From NCBI GenBank assembly GCA_002345215.1, contig DDVH01000022.1:222276-286275 (forward strand): a DNA stretch of 64,000 nucleotides. Reading direction: 5' to 3'. This document shows, in pieces, positions 26,993 to 35,500 of this stretch. Within the stretch, counting starts at the first letter, position 1, and each line of letters opens with the position of its first letter. A program made the position numbers and the translations under genes. This DNA comes from Anaerolineales bacterium UBA2317 (GTDB taxonomy: Bacteria; Chloroflexota; Anaerolineae; Anaerolineales; Villigracilaceae). The notes beneath the pieces were generated by a model. It saw only the letters and a list, made by a program, of their open reading frames with translations, was not told where the DNA came from and made no database searches.

Positions 26993-27435
26993 TGAGTTTA
27001 TTGAAACCTAATATCAAAACACCATTTCACATTGATTTTGATTGGTGGAAACAAAATGAACGCGATTGGCAAGTATTTTTGCGTTCTTTTCTATGTGAAG
27101 AACATCAACAAGCCTTTGCTGATGTAGAAGATGGAAACTTAATTGATTGGATTGACCCCGACACTGCCGAAGTAAAACAAGTGGATGGCGTGCAACATGC
27201 ATTGATTAGTCATTGCGCTTTATTGCCCGAATTCTTAAGTGAACGCACCACAATTGTTGAAGCCGTGTTTCGTACATTTTTAGCCAATGGAAATATTCCT
27301 ATGTCTACTGAAGAATTGGGGAAACGCTTAGGCAAATCGGCAGATACAATTTTGCGCACGCTTGCTGGTCCACGTGTGTATCGTGGGTTAAGACCGATAC
27401 AAAACCAACCAATCAATTCGGCAGTGGTAGAATAG
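26992..27435 (+). CDS. Uncharacterised protein, second of the two-gene unit
   Basis: 147 residues. The N-terminal half has conserved-looking aromatic and acidic motifs (FHIDFDWWKQNERDWQVFL, NLIDWIDPDTAEV). The C-terminal half is helical and resembles a helix-turn-helix (STEELGKRLGKSADTILRTL, then GPRVYRGLRPI). Translational coupling to the previous gene suggests the two products work together. A transcription-factor-like or nucleic-acid-binding role is inference. tRNA-Arg(TCT) follows, and its promoter overlaps the end of this gene. Confidence 0.65.
   Translation: MSLLKPNIKTPFHIDFDWWKQNERDWQVFLRSFLCEEHQQAFADVEDGNLIDWIDPDTAEVKQVDGVQHALISHCALLPEFLSERTTIVEAVFRTFLANGNIPMSTEELGKRLGKSADTILRTLAGPRVYRGLRPIQNQPINSAVVE
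27425..27433 (+). promoter_or_regulatory. Extended -10 promoter of tRNA-Arg(TCT)
   Basis: TGG plus TAGAAT, 13 bases before the tRNA, inside the last codons of the preceding gene. Confidence 0.4.
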
Positions 27436-27446
27436 AAAAATAACCA

Positions 27447-27519
27447 GCCCTCGTAGCTCAATGGACAGAGCACCTGCCTTCTAAGCAGTAGGTTGTCAGT
27501 TCGACTCTGGCCGAGGGCG
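27447..27519 (+). tRNA. tRNA-Arg(TCT)
   Basis: Perfect acceptor stem (GCCCTCG with CGAGGGC), D-stem GCTC/GAGC, anticodon loop CTTCTAA giving TCT (codon AGA), T-loop TTCGACT with stem GTCAG/CTGGC, discriminator G. CCA is not encoded. No integrase or attachment site is seen near it. Confidence 0.95.
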
Positions 27520-27532
27520 CACTATATTTCAA

Positions 27533-27573
27533 GTAGGGACACAGAAAAATAATACATACAATAAACTGTGTTC
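27533..27573. repeat. Degenerate copy of the GTAGGGACACAG palindrome
   Basis: GTAGGGACACAG (27533-27544) and CTGTGTTC (27566-27573). The intact element is at 47435-47494. It lies in the leader region of lon. Confidence 0.5.
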
Positions 27574-27610
27574 ATATAATTTATTAACATAATAAAGGTA
27601 AACTCACTTA

Positions 27611-30235
27611 ATGCCTGCTCAAAAATGGCACGCTGGAATTCACAATTTTTTTCAACCGAAAGACCGAACAGACCTCGATTTGTTTCATAACCTAATGTCT
27701 GCCATCCTCTCCCAATCATCGGATAACGAAACCGCCTCTTCTGACCTTCCATCTGGTTCTGAATCCTCAACACAAAAATACCCCGACGCCCTTCCCATTC
27801 TGCCTTTACGCGGATTGGTCGTTTTCCCGAACAACTCTGTTCCATTAACAGTTGGTGTGCCACGTTCTATCAAATTGGTAGATGATGCTATGAACGGCGA
27901 TAAGTTGGTGGGTTTGGTGGCGGCAATCAACCCAGAATTAGAAACACCTGGTCCGAATGAATTGTATAAAGTTGGCACGATTGCTACAGTCCATCGTCTG
28001 TTACGTGCACCAGATGGGACTGTGCGTTTGTTGGTTCAAGGCATTGAACGTTTCAGACTCGGTAAATTTGTGCAAGAGGAACCATATCTTAAAGCTAAGA
28101 TTCATCTTGCGCCTGAGTTAGATGAAAAAAATATCGAGACCGATGCACTGGCTCGCAATGCACGTGACCAATTTCAACAAATTACCCAAATGATTCCTTC
28201 CTTCCCGGAGGAATTAGCAAATTCTATTATTTCTTTAGAAAATCCATTACAAACAGCGTATGCGATTGCAAACTTCCAACGTATGGATTTGAAAGATGCT
28301 CAAGAAATTTTAGAATTAGATTCTGTGTACAACAAGTTAAAGAAATTAATCGGCTTACTGGTAAGAGAGGCTGAGGTTTTACAAATCGGGCAGAAAATCC
28401 AGAATGAAGCGCGTGGAGAAATTGAAAAAGTCCAACGCGAATATTTTCTGCGTGAGCAAATGAAAGCGATCCAACGTGAACTTGGTGAACGTGATGACCA
28501 AGCCCAAGAGACCGAGGAATTCCGCAAAAAAATTGAAGAAGCGAAAATGCCAGAAGAGGCAGAGAAGCAGGCAAAACGGGAGTTAGAGCGTTTGTCTCGT
28601 TTGCCGACGGCGGCGGCAGAGTATGGCGTTATCCGCACCTATTTAGATACTTTGGTTTCATTGCCATGGTCGGTGATAACAAAAGATAATTTAGATATTG
28701 CTCATGCCCGTAAAGTTTTGAATAAAGACCACTATGGACTTGAAGATGTGAAAGACCGCATTTTAGAATTTTTAGCAATTCGCAAACTCCGCATTGACCG
28801 TAAAGATGATAAGAAAGATAAATCCACGGACGCGATTCGCCGTGAACGTGAAGGCGTGATTTTGTGTTTTGTCGGTCCGCCTGGTGTTGGTAAAACTTCG
28901 TTGGGACAATCCATTGCGCATGCCATGGAAAGAAAATTTGTGCGTGCTTCTTTAGGTGGCGTGCGTGATGAAGCCGAGATTCGCGGTCATCGCCGTACAT
29001 ACATTGGTGCAATGCCCGGCAGAATTTTACAATCTCTAAAACGCGTTAATTCTAAGAATCCAGTTTTTATGTTGGATGAAGTAGACAAATTAACCAATGA
29101 TTATCACGGCGACCCTTCTTCTGCATTGCTAGAAGTCTTAGACCCAGAACAAAATAATGAATTCCGAGATAATTACATCGAAGTTGGTTTTGATCTTTCA
29201 CAAGTATTTTTTATTGCTACAGCCAATTCGCTAGATTACATTCCGCGTGCCTTGCGTGACCGCATGGAAGTGATTTATCTTTCTGGGTATACAGAAAATG
29301 AAAAAATGGCAATTGCGCGCGGATATTTAATTCCGCGCCAGATTCGTGAAAATAGCTTGCGTGAAAAAGAAATTAAATTTAACGATGATGCTCTGCGATT
29401 AATCATCCGTCAATACACCCGCGAAGCAGGCGTGCGTAATTTAGAAAGAAAAATCGGTGCGGTTTGTCGTAAAGCCGCTACTAAAATTGCAGAACGCAAA
29501 GCAAAGAAATTTACTATCACAGCCAAATTGGTAGAAGAATTTTTAGACCATCCGATTTTCCTCGGACCAGAAGAATTAAACAAACGTACATCTATCCCCG
29601 GCGTTGTGCCCGGCTTAGCATGGACATCCTTTGGCGGAGATTTGTTGTTGATTGAATCGACTGCCATGCCCGGCGGGCGTGGATTTCAAATCACCGGTTC
29701 AATTGGTAACGTGATGCAGGAATCAGCCCGTGCGGCATTATCTTACGTCCGCTCACGTGCAGATAAATTAAAAGTGTCACACGAATTTTTTGAGAAGTTT
29801 GAAATTCACATGCACGTTCCCTCTGGCTCCCAACCCAAAGATGGACCTTCTGCTGGTGTGACGATTGCAACTTCTTTGGTATCTTTAGCCTCTGGCAGAA
29901 AAGTTAAACCGCAATTAGGCATGACCGGTGAAATTACATTGCGAGGTCAAGTTTTAGCGATTGGTGGCGTCAAAGAAAAAGTATTGGCGGCACATCGCAG
30001 TGGAATCAATACAGTCATTTTGCCAAAACAAAACGAACAAGATGTAGATGATGTGCCGGATGAAATTAGAAAGACTATGAAATTTATCTTCGTCAATACA
30101 GTAGATGAAGTCATCAAAGCCGCGCTTGAGCCTGCTAAGAAAATAGCAAAGACAAAAAAGAAGCCTGTAAAAAAGAAAAAAGAGACAAAGGCAAAAAAGA
30201 ATGTCAAACAAAAAAATAATGCTCGCAGAAGATGA
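27611..30235 (+). CDS. lon: ATP-dependent Lon protease
   Basis: 874 residues, the usual LonA layout: N-terminal substrate domain (LPILPLRGLVVFPN), helical domain, AAA+ module with Walker A GPPGVGKTS (about 421-428), Walker B VFMLDEVDKL, and a C-terminal Ser-Lys protease with DGPSAGVT (Ser near 748) and GGVKEKVLAAHRSG (Lys near 790). It degrades misfolded and regulatory proteins in the cytosol. The last 30 residues are a Lys/Arg-rich tail (KKKPVKKKKETKAKK) unusual for Lon. The start may be the ATG at 27611 or a later one at 27695; ribosome sites are weak. The last 35 bases overlap the response-regulator gene. Confidence 0.95.
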   Translation: MPAQKWHAGIHNFFQPKDRTDLDLFHNLMSAILSQSSDNETASSDLPSGSESSTQKYPDALPILPLRGLVVFPNNSVPLTVGVPRSIKLVDDAMNGDKLVGLVAAINPELETPGPNELYKVGTIATVHRLLRAPDGTVRLLVQGIERFRLGKFVQEEPYLKAKIHLAPELDEKNIETDALARNARDQFQQITQMIPSFPEELANSIISLENPLQTAYAIANFQRMDLKDAQEILELDSVYNKLKKLIGLLVREAEVLQIGQKIQNEARGEIEKVQREYFLREQMKAIQRELGERDDQAQETEEFRKKIEEAKMPEEAEKQAKRELERLSRLPTAAAEYGVIRTYLDTLVSLPWSVITKDNLDIAHARKVLNKDHYGLEDVKDRILEFLAIRKLRIDRKDDKKDKSTDAIRREREGVILCFVGPPGVGKTSLGQSIAHAMERKFVRASLGGVRDEAEIRGHRRTYIGAMPGRILQSLKRVNSKNPVFMLDEVDKLTNDYHGDPSSALLEVLDPEQNNEFRDNYIEVGFDLSQVFFIATANSLDYIPRALRDRMEVIYLSGYTENEKMAIARGYLIPRQIRENSLREKEIKFNDDALRLIIRQYTREAGVRNLERKIGAVCRKAATKIAERKAKKFTITAKLVEEFLDHPIFLGPEELNKRTSIPGVVPGLAWTSFGGDLLLIESTAMPGGRGFQITGSIGNVMQESARAALSYVRSRADKLKVSHEFFEKFEIHMHVPSGSQPKDGPSAGVTIATSLVSLASGRKVKPQLGMTGEITLRGQVLAIGGVKEKVLAAHRSGINTVILPKQNEQDVDDVPDEIRKTMKFIFVNTVDEVIKAALEPAKKIAKTKKKPVKKKKETKAKKNVKQKNNARRR

Positions 30236-30563
30236 CATCACAATGGTCTCATTGCTGAAAACCCTTCTCAAAATGGAAGGGTTTGAAGTGATTGCAGTTC
30301 ATGCGGATGCAAACATCCCTGAAGAAGTGAAAAAAGAAAAACCAATTGTTTTATTGTTGGATTTTCATTTGGGTGCTCAAAATGGATTAGATATTTTAGA
30401 TGAACTTCGAGGTCAAAGTGAAACGCGCGATATACGCGTCATCATGTCTTCTGGTGCAAGCGTCAAAGAAGAATGTATGAATCGTGGCGCAAACGGTTTC
30501 TTGCTTAAACCGTACATGCCCGATGACCTCATCAACCTTTTGAAGCAAACAATTTCAGCATGA
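30201..30563 (+). CDS. Stand-alone response-regulator receiver domain protein
   Basis: 120 residues, CheY-like and without an output domain. Acidic pair Asp11/Asp12 (AEDD), phospho-acceptor Asp54 (LLLDFHLG), Ser83/84 (VIMSSGAS) and Lys103 (LLKPY) are all present. It starts inside the end of lon and overlaps the next gene by four bases (ATGA), so it belongs to the lon transcript. The cognate kinase is not in the window. Confidence 0.9.
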   Translation: MSNKKIMLAEDDITMVSLLKTLLKMEGFEVIAVHADANIPEEVKKEKPIVLLLDFHLGAQNGLDILDELRGQSETRDIRVIMSSGASVKEECMNRGANGFLLKPYMPDDLINLLKQTISA

Positions 30564-30988
30564 GCAACTTTCACATCCGCGAATTTTCTTTTGATGAAGA
30601 TTATGAGCGCGTTTTGAATTTGTGGAAAGAAATTGAAATCGGAATGAATGTGGGGAAATCCGATTCGCCTGAAGAAATAAAAAAGAAAATCCAACGCGAC
30701 CCAGATTTATTTTTAGTGGCAGAAAAAGAAAATCAAATTATAGGCACTGTCATTGGCGCATTTGATGGGCGACGCGGTTTCGTCTATCACCTTGCTGTGC
30801 ATCAAAACTTTCGCCGTCAAAAAATTGCTAGCCAATTATTAAATGAAATAGAGAAAAAGTTACAAGCCAAAGGTTGCATTAAGTGTTTGCTTTTGGTATT
30901 TTCCGATAACACCCACGCCATTGAATTTTATAAAAAACAAGGTTGGAAGCACCAACCCGAAGACTTAGTTTTCGCAAAAGAATTTTAA
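30560..30988 (+). CDS. GNAT N-acetyltransferase (YpeA/RimI-like)
   Basis: 142 residues. N-terminal FSFDEDYERVLNLWKE, acceptor part, then the acetyl-CoA motif FVYHLAVHQNFRRQKIASQLL and the C-terminal FSDNTHAIEFYKKQGW. This matches the YpeA-type subgroup. It may acetylate a protein N-terminus or a small amine. Its ATG overlaps the stop of the receiver gene, and mog starts one base after its own stop. Confidence 0.88.
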   Translation: MSNFHIREFSFDEDYERVLNLWKEIEIGMNVGKSDSPEEIKKKIQRDPDLFLVAEKENQIIGTVIGAFDGRRGFVYHLAVHQNFRRQKIASQLLNEIEKKLQAKGCIKCLLLVFSDNTHAIEFYKKQGWKHQPEDLVFAKEF

Positions 30989-30989
30989 A

Positions 30990-31481
30990 ATGATTCGATT
31001 TGGGATTTTGACTCTATCTGACCGTTCATCACGTGGCGAGCGTGATGATGAATCTGGACCTGCACTCGCTTCGTTTATCAACGGGGAAAACTGCTCAGTC
31101 ACCCAAAGCATTATCTTACCTGATGAAGAATCTGTAATCCGCGACACATTAATCCAATGGGCAGATAGCGGCGAGTATGATGTCATCCTCACCACGGGAA
31201 GCACTGGCTTTGCGCCACGAGATATTGCCCCCGAAGCCACAAAAGCTGTTATTCAAAAAGAAGCGCCAGGTTTAGCCGAATATATGCGCGCCGAAAGTTT
31301 AAAAAAAACAAAACATGCCATGCTTTCGCGTGCAGTTGCAGGTATTCGTGGAAAAACTATCATCATCAATTTGCCCGGAAGCCCAAAAGGCGCAGTGGAA
31401 AATTTAGGTTTTATTTTCCCGCTACTACCTCACGCCGTGCAATTACTCACTGACGACCCCAATTCAGAAACATCTCATTAG
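30990..31481 (+). CDS. mog: Molybdopterin adenylyltransferase MogA/MoaB family
   Basis: 163 residues. ILTLSDRSSRGERDDESG at the N-terminus and ILTTGSTGFAPRD (family TTGGTG, here with Ser in place of one Gly) and INLPGSPKGAVENL near the C-terminus are the signature of this family. It adenylylates molybdopterin in Mo-cofactor synthesis. This is consistent with the molybdenum hydroxylase genes at 54288-64000, 23 kb away. It is last in the lon transcript and followed by a terminator. Confidence 0.9.
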   Translation: MIRFGILTLSDRSSRGERDDESGPALASFINGENCSVTQSIILPDEESVIRDTLIQWADSGEYDVILTTGSTGFAPRDIAPEATKAVIQKEAPGLAEYMRAESLKKTKHAMLSRAVAGIRGKTIIINLPGSPKGAVENLGFIFPLLPHAVQLLTDDPNSETSH

Positions 31482-31488
31482 ATAAAAA

Positions 31489-31516
31489 ATACCGCGACAT
31501 GAAAATGTCGCGGTAT
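31489..31516. terminator. Bidirectional terminator after mog
   Basis: 12-bp stem (ATACCGCGACAT and complement) with a GAAA loop. On the plus strand a loose T-rich stretch follows; on the minus strand TTTTTT follows. It serves both mog and the convergent SBP gene. Confidence 0.88.
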
Positions 31517-31526
31517 AAATTCTTCT

Positions 31527-32300
31527 TTATTTCCAAACAAAATTTATTTCGTCTGTAACTGGATTCCAATAATTTGGATTTGGGCTAAGCGTTAAGCCTG
31601 AATCATCCCAGTTTGAGACGATGTATGCACCACTGGAAATGATGGTGCTATCTTGTGTGCCATAACCAGACGAAGACAATGCATCTGGGTGCAAAATAGC
31701 AAAAGCAGGATGTGCAAGGTATTCAAGCATTTCTGGCACCGGGCGGGTGAGGTGAATCAATACGGTGTTGACGTCAACTTTTTGAATGCCATCTACTAAA
31801 GAAACAGCGCGGTCATCAGCATCGCGCTCGCCGTTAAAGGCGAGGAATTTTTCTAACCAAGTTGGGTAATTTCCATCGCCATGCAATGGGCTTTGGGGGT
31901 CAAACCAGCGATTGAAATTATCTACGATAATGTCTGTGGTGATAGGGGTTCCGTCACTGAATGTGGCATTGGGACGAATTTCAAAAATGTAGTCCAGTTG
32001 GTCGTCTGAGACAATCCATGAGGAGGCGATAGCTGGTTGGACGTTGCCACTTTCGTCTAGTGTGACTAGACCTTCATATATGTATTTGCTGACTAGTAAT
32101 GAGTCGGTGTCTTCTGTTGTTGCTGGGTCGAGAACGATGGCTGAACTGATTGCCATGCCTTCGCCTTGCTCAGGAGAAGATTCTGCTTGGGATGTAGAAT
32201 CAGGTGATGGGGTAGAATCTGAAGCGTCTTGTTGGGGCTGACATCCAGTCAGCACTAGGAGAAAAATCAATATTGTTAGAAGTAGGTGTTTTTTCATCAT
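31527..32300 (-). CDS. Half-length family 5 solute-binding lipoprotein
   Basis: 257 residues. Signal peptide with lipobox VLTGC (Cys20), a Ser/Pro/Gln linker, then the N-terminal lobe of an oligopeptide/nickel-type (SBP_bac_5) binding protein: LVSKYIYEGLVTLDE, LDYIFEIRPNATFSDGTPIT, VLIHLTRPVPEML and SSGAYIVSNWDDSGLTLSPNPNYW. Normal members have 500-600 residues; this one ends right after NPNYWN, before the second lobe. A terminator follows within ten bases, so the missing half is not nearby. No permease genes are adjacent. Likely a truncated gene; whether it is still functional is open. Confidence 0.85.
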   Translation of the reverse strand: MMKKHLLLTILIFLLVLTGCQPQQDASDSTPSPDSTSQAESSPEQGEGMAISSAIVLDPATTEDTDSLLVSKYIYEGLVTLDESGNVQPAIASSWIVSDDQLDYIFEIRPNATFSDGTPITTDIIVDNFNRWFDPQSPLHGDGNYPTWLEKFLAFNGERDADDRAVSLVDGIQKVDVNTVLIHLTRPVPEMLEYLAHPAFAILHPDALSSSGYGTQDSTIISSGAYIVSNWDDSGLTLSPNPNYWNPVTDEINFVWK

Positions 32301-32474
32301 ACATTCCTCATTTATTATAGTTGCTGTTAATTTGGCTTTTGGTTTACAGATTATAGTGTAGTTTATTTTTTGACCTTACTGAATTGCAAGTTTATATTAT
32401 TCTAGCGCACCTTTTTGAATTAGGGAATATAATTGAAAAATTATTAGTTATTTTATAAAATTGCGACCCTTTTT

Positions 32475-32483
32475 TGCTACAAT
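32475..32483 (+). promoter_or_regulatory. Extended -10 promoter of the large lipoprotein gene
   Basis: TGC plus TACAAT, 63 bases before the ATG at 32547. No convincing -35 at the right spacing. The 32301-32474 gap shows nothing else. Confidence 0.35.
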
Positions 32484-32546
32484 TTGCTACTAACACTCTG
32501 AATTAAAAGTATTTTGACTACATTTGTTTGAATGATTAGAGGTCCT

Positions 32547-35500
32547 ATGAAACTGCAGAGATATTCAATTTTGTTTAAGCTTTTTTCGCTAGTGATGATT
32601 TTTTCTCTTTTGCTAGCAGCTTGCGCCCCAGGTAATTTCCTTTCTGGTACTGGTGGCGAAGGCGGGGATCAGACTGAAGAGGCTCCACCTGTGGAAGAAC
32701 CGCCTGTGGAAGAACCACCTGTGGAAGAACCACCTGTGGAAGAACCACCTGTGGAAGAAGTTCCGCCTCCAACACAAGAAGAAGCCCCCTCTGAAGTTGT
32801 TGCGACTTCTACAACACAACCTTCAGAAACAGCTCGAGCAGAGGCAGCGAATGTAGCGACAAATACACCAACGCCAACATTTACACCAACGTTGACATTT
32901 ACACCAACGGCAACGGGTGATGTTAATGTAACTGCAACAGAAACACCCCTCGCTACAGCTACCCAAGCGGTACCTACTGCAACGGAAGCTCGTGCTTCTG
33001 GTGCTACTGTGGCGAATGACCCTTATATTGGTTTAAGTGTGCAGTGTAATAACGACTTATCTGCTACTTTCACAATTGAAAATGCGGGGAGTGGACCTTT
33101 AACTAATGGAAGCTATACATTGACTGAGCCTGGGGAAGCATCGGTTACTACCTCTCTTAGTTTAAATGTCAACGATAGTATTTCTTTTACGGCTGCTGGT
33201 AATGCAACTGTTGAGGTTAATTATGTAACATCCGTAAAAAATGTGTATCTTAAAGCAGTTGGGACCTGTTTGCCATTACCGTCAAGCACTCCAACAAGTT
33301 CACCTACAATTACAAATACACCGACTGCAACGCGTACCCCGACCTTAACACGTACCCCAACGCTTACACGTACTCCAACTTCATCTCGTACTCCGACTGC
33401 GACAGTGACAGATGGTCCTTCACCAACAGCGTCTTTGACCCCATCACGGACACCGAGTCGCACGCCTACGGTCACACGTACCCCAACACTTACACGTACT
33501 CCAACTTCATCTCGTACTCCAACTTCATCTCGTACTCCAACTGCGACAGTGACAGATGGTCCTTCACCAACAGCGTCTTTGACCCCATCACGGACACCGA
33601 GTCGCACGCCTACGGTCACACGTACCCCAACACTTACACGTACTCCAACTTCATCTCGTACTCCAACTGCGACAGTGACAGATGGTCCTTCACCAACAGC
33701 GTCTTTGACCCCATCACGGACACCGAGTCGCACGCCTACGGTCACACGTACCCCGACTTTGACTCGAACTTCTACCTTAACTTTTACACCTACCTTTACT
33801 CCTACTGTTACATTAACCCGTCAGGTATTTGATGGTCAACTGGACTTGAAAATTTTCTGTAAGGCTGATGATTCTGCTGACTTTGTAATTCGCAATATAT
33901 CTGGAGCGGTGAGCAACGCACAATATAGTTTATCGGCAGACACTAACGGGCAACCGGATTCTGGACCAATTACTTTAGGCATTGGTCAATCTATAACCAT
34001 TAACGGTGCTGGATATGCCACTATGACAGTAACATATAGTACCCAGCAACTCAGTGGAGTGGTTTTAAATGTAACAGGCTTTTGTTCTTCACTGCCGACT
34101 AATACACCTACCTTTACTCCTACTGTAACATCAACTCCTACAATTACATTTACGCCTGTTGTTCCTCCATCTTTATCAGTGTCCGGTATTTGTAGTAATG
34201 TAAACGTTGGCACTGCCACATTCGTTGTTACTAATAATGGCGGCAGTATGACATCTTTATATAACTATGTCATCACTGATGCTAGCAATGCACAAGTTGA
34301 TCAAGGTACTTTCCAATTAGGTGCAAATCAGAGTACAACGATTACGTATACTGGAAATTCGACTTCATATACCTTCTCTAGCCCTGATGATAGTAATTTG
34401 ACAACGGTTGCTGATATGACACCTTGTGCACCGCCTCCTCCACCACCCGTACTCAGCGCTACTGGTGTGTGTACATCTAATGCTGGTGAAGCCACATTTG
34501 TTGTCACCAACAATGGCGGCGATATGACCACTTCATATACTTACAATATCACTGATGCTAACAACGCTGTTGTAGATACTGGAACATTCCAATTGAATGC
34601 TGGGCAGAGCACAACAATTACTTATACAGGTAATTCAACTTCATTTACATTGACTAGCCCGAATGATGCTTCTTTGAATGCGGTTGCCGACTTGACAAGC
34701 TGCGTGAATCCACCCGCCTTGGTGATTTCAGGTGCATGTACATCAAACGCTGGTGTTGCTACATTTACTATCACCAATAATGGTGGTGACATGCCCAATG
34801 CATATTCATATACAATTACTGATGCAAATGGCAATCCAGTACAAAATTCTTCATTCCAATTGAATGCTGGGCAAACAACGACGATACAAGTTAGTGGCGG
34901 TTCGGCTTCATACACATTTACAAGTCCAAATGATAATAGTCTGACCACAACTGCTGACATGACAACTTGTGGTGGTATTGTAATAAACTCGCCATTGCTT
35001 TCAGCTTCTGGAGCATGTACCTCTAATGCCGGCATTGCCACATTCGTTATAACGAACACTGGCGGTGATATGACCTTCCCTTATGATTATGATGTTGCAG
35101 ATGCAAATGGCAACCCAGTTCAAAGTGGTCAATTCCAATTGCTATCTGGGCAAAGTATTACGATTACTATAAATAATGCCACATCCCCATCTTATACTTT
35201 GACCAGCCCACAAGACCCTGGTTTGAATGCAACAGCTGATATGACGACTTGTGTTACGCCACCACCTCCGCCTGCGTTGAGCGCAACCGGTGTTTGTACG
35301 AAGGAAAATACTGCTGGTTTCAACATCACCAATAATGGTGCTAATATGCCAGCGGCTTATTTGTATCAAATCACAGATTCCAATGGCAATCTTATTCAAA
35401 GTGGAAATTTCCAATTGAATGCTGGACAGAGCCTTAACTTGACAGTGATTGGTGATTACGATCAGTTAATTCTCACAATTACAGATGCAAACAACACCAC

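Noticed and set aside
33221..33745. Long minus-strand reading frame rich in Val/Gly/Arg
   Set aside because: It mirrors the tandem repeat of the large lipoprotein gene on the other strand and has no start signal or homology.
33345..33773. Regularly repeated units, CRISPR-like at first sight
   Set aside because: Units are 126-144 bp without unique spacers, stay in frame and code a Thr/Pro stalk; no cas genes.
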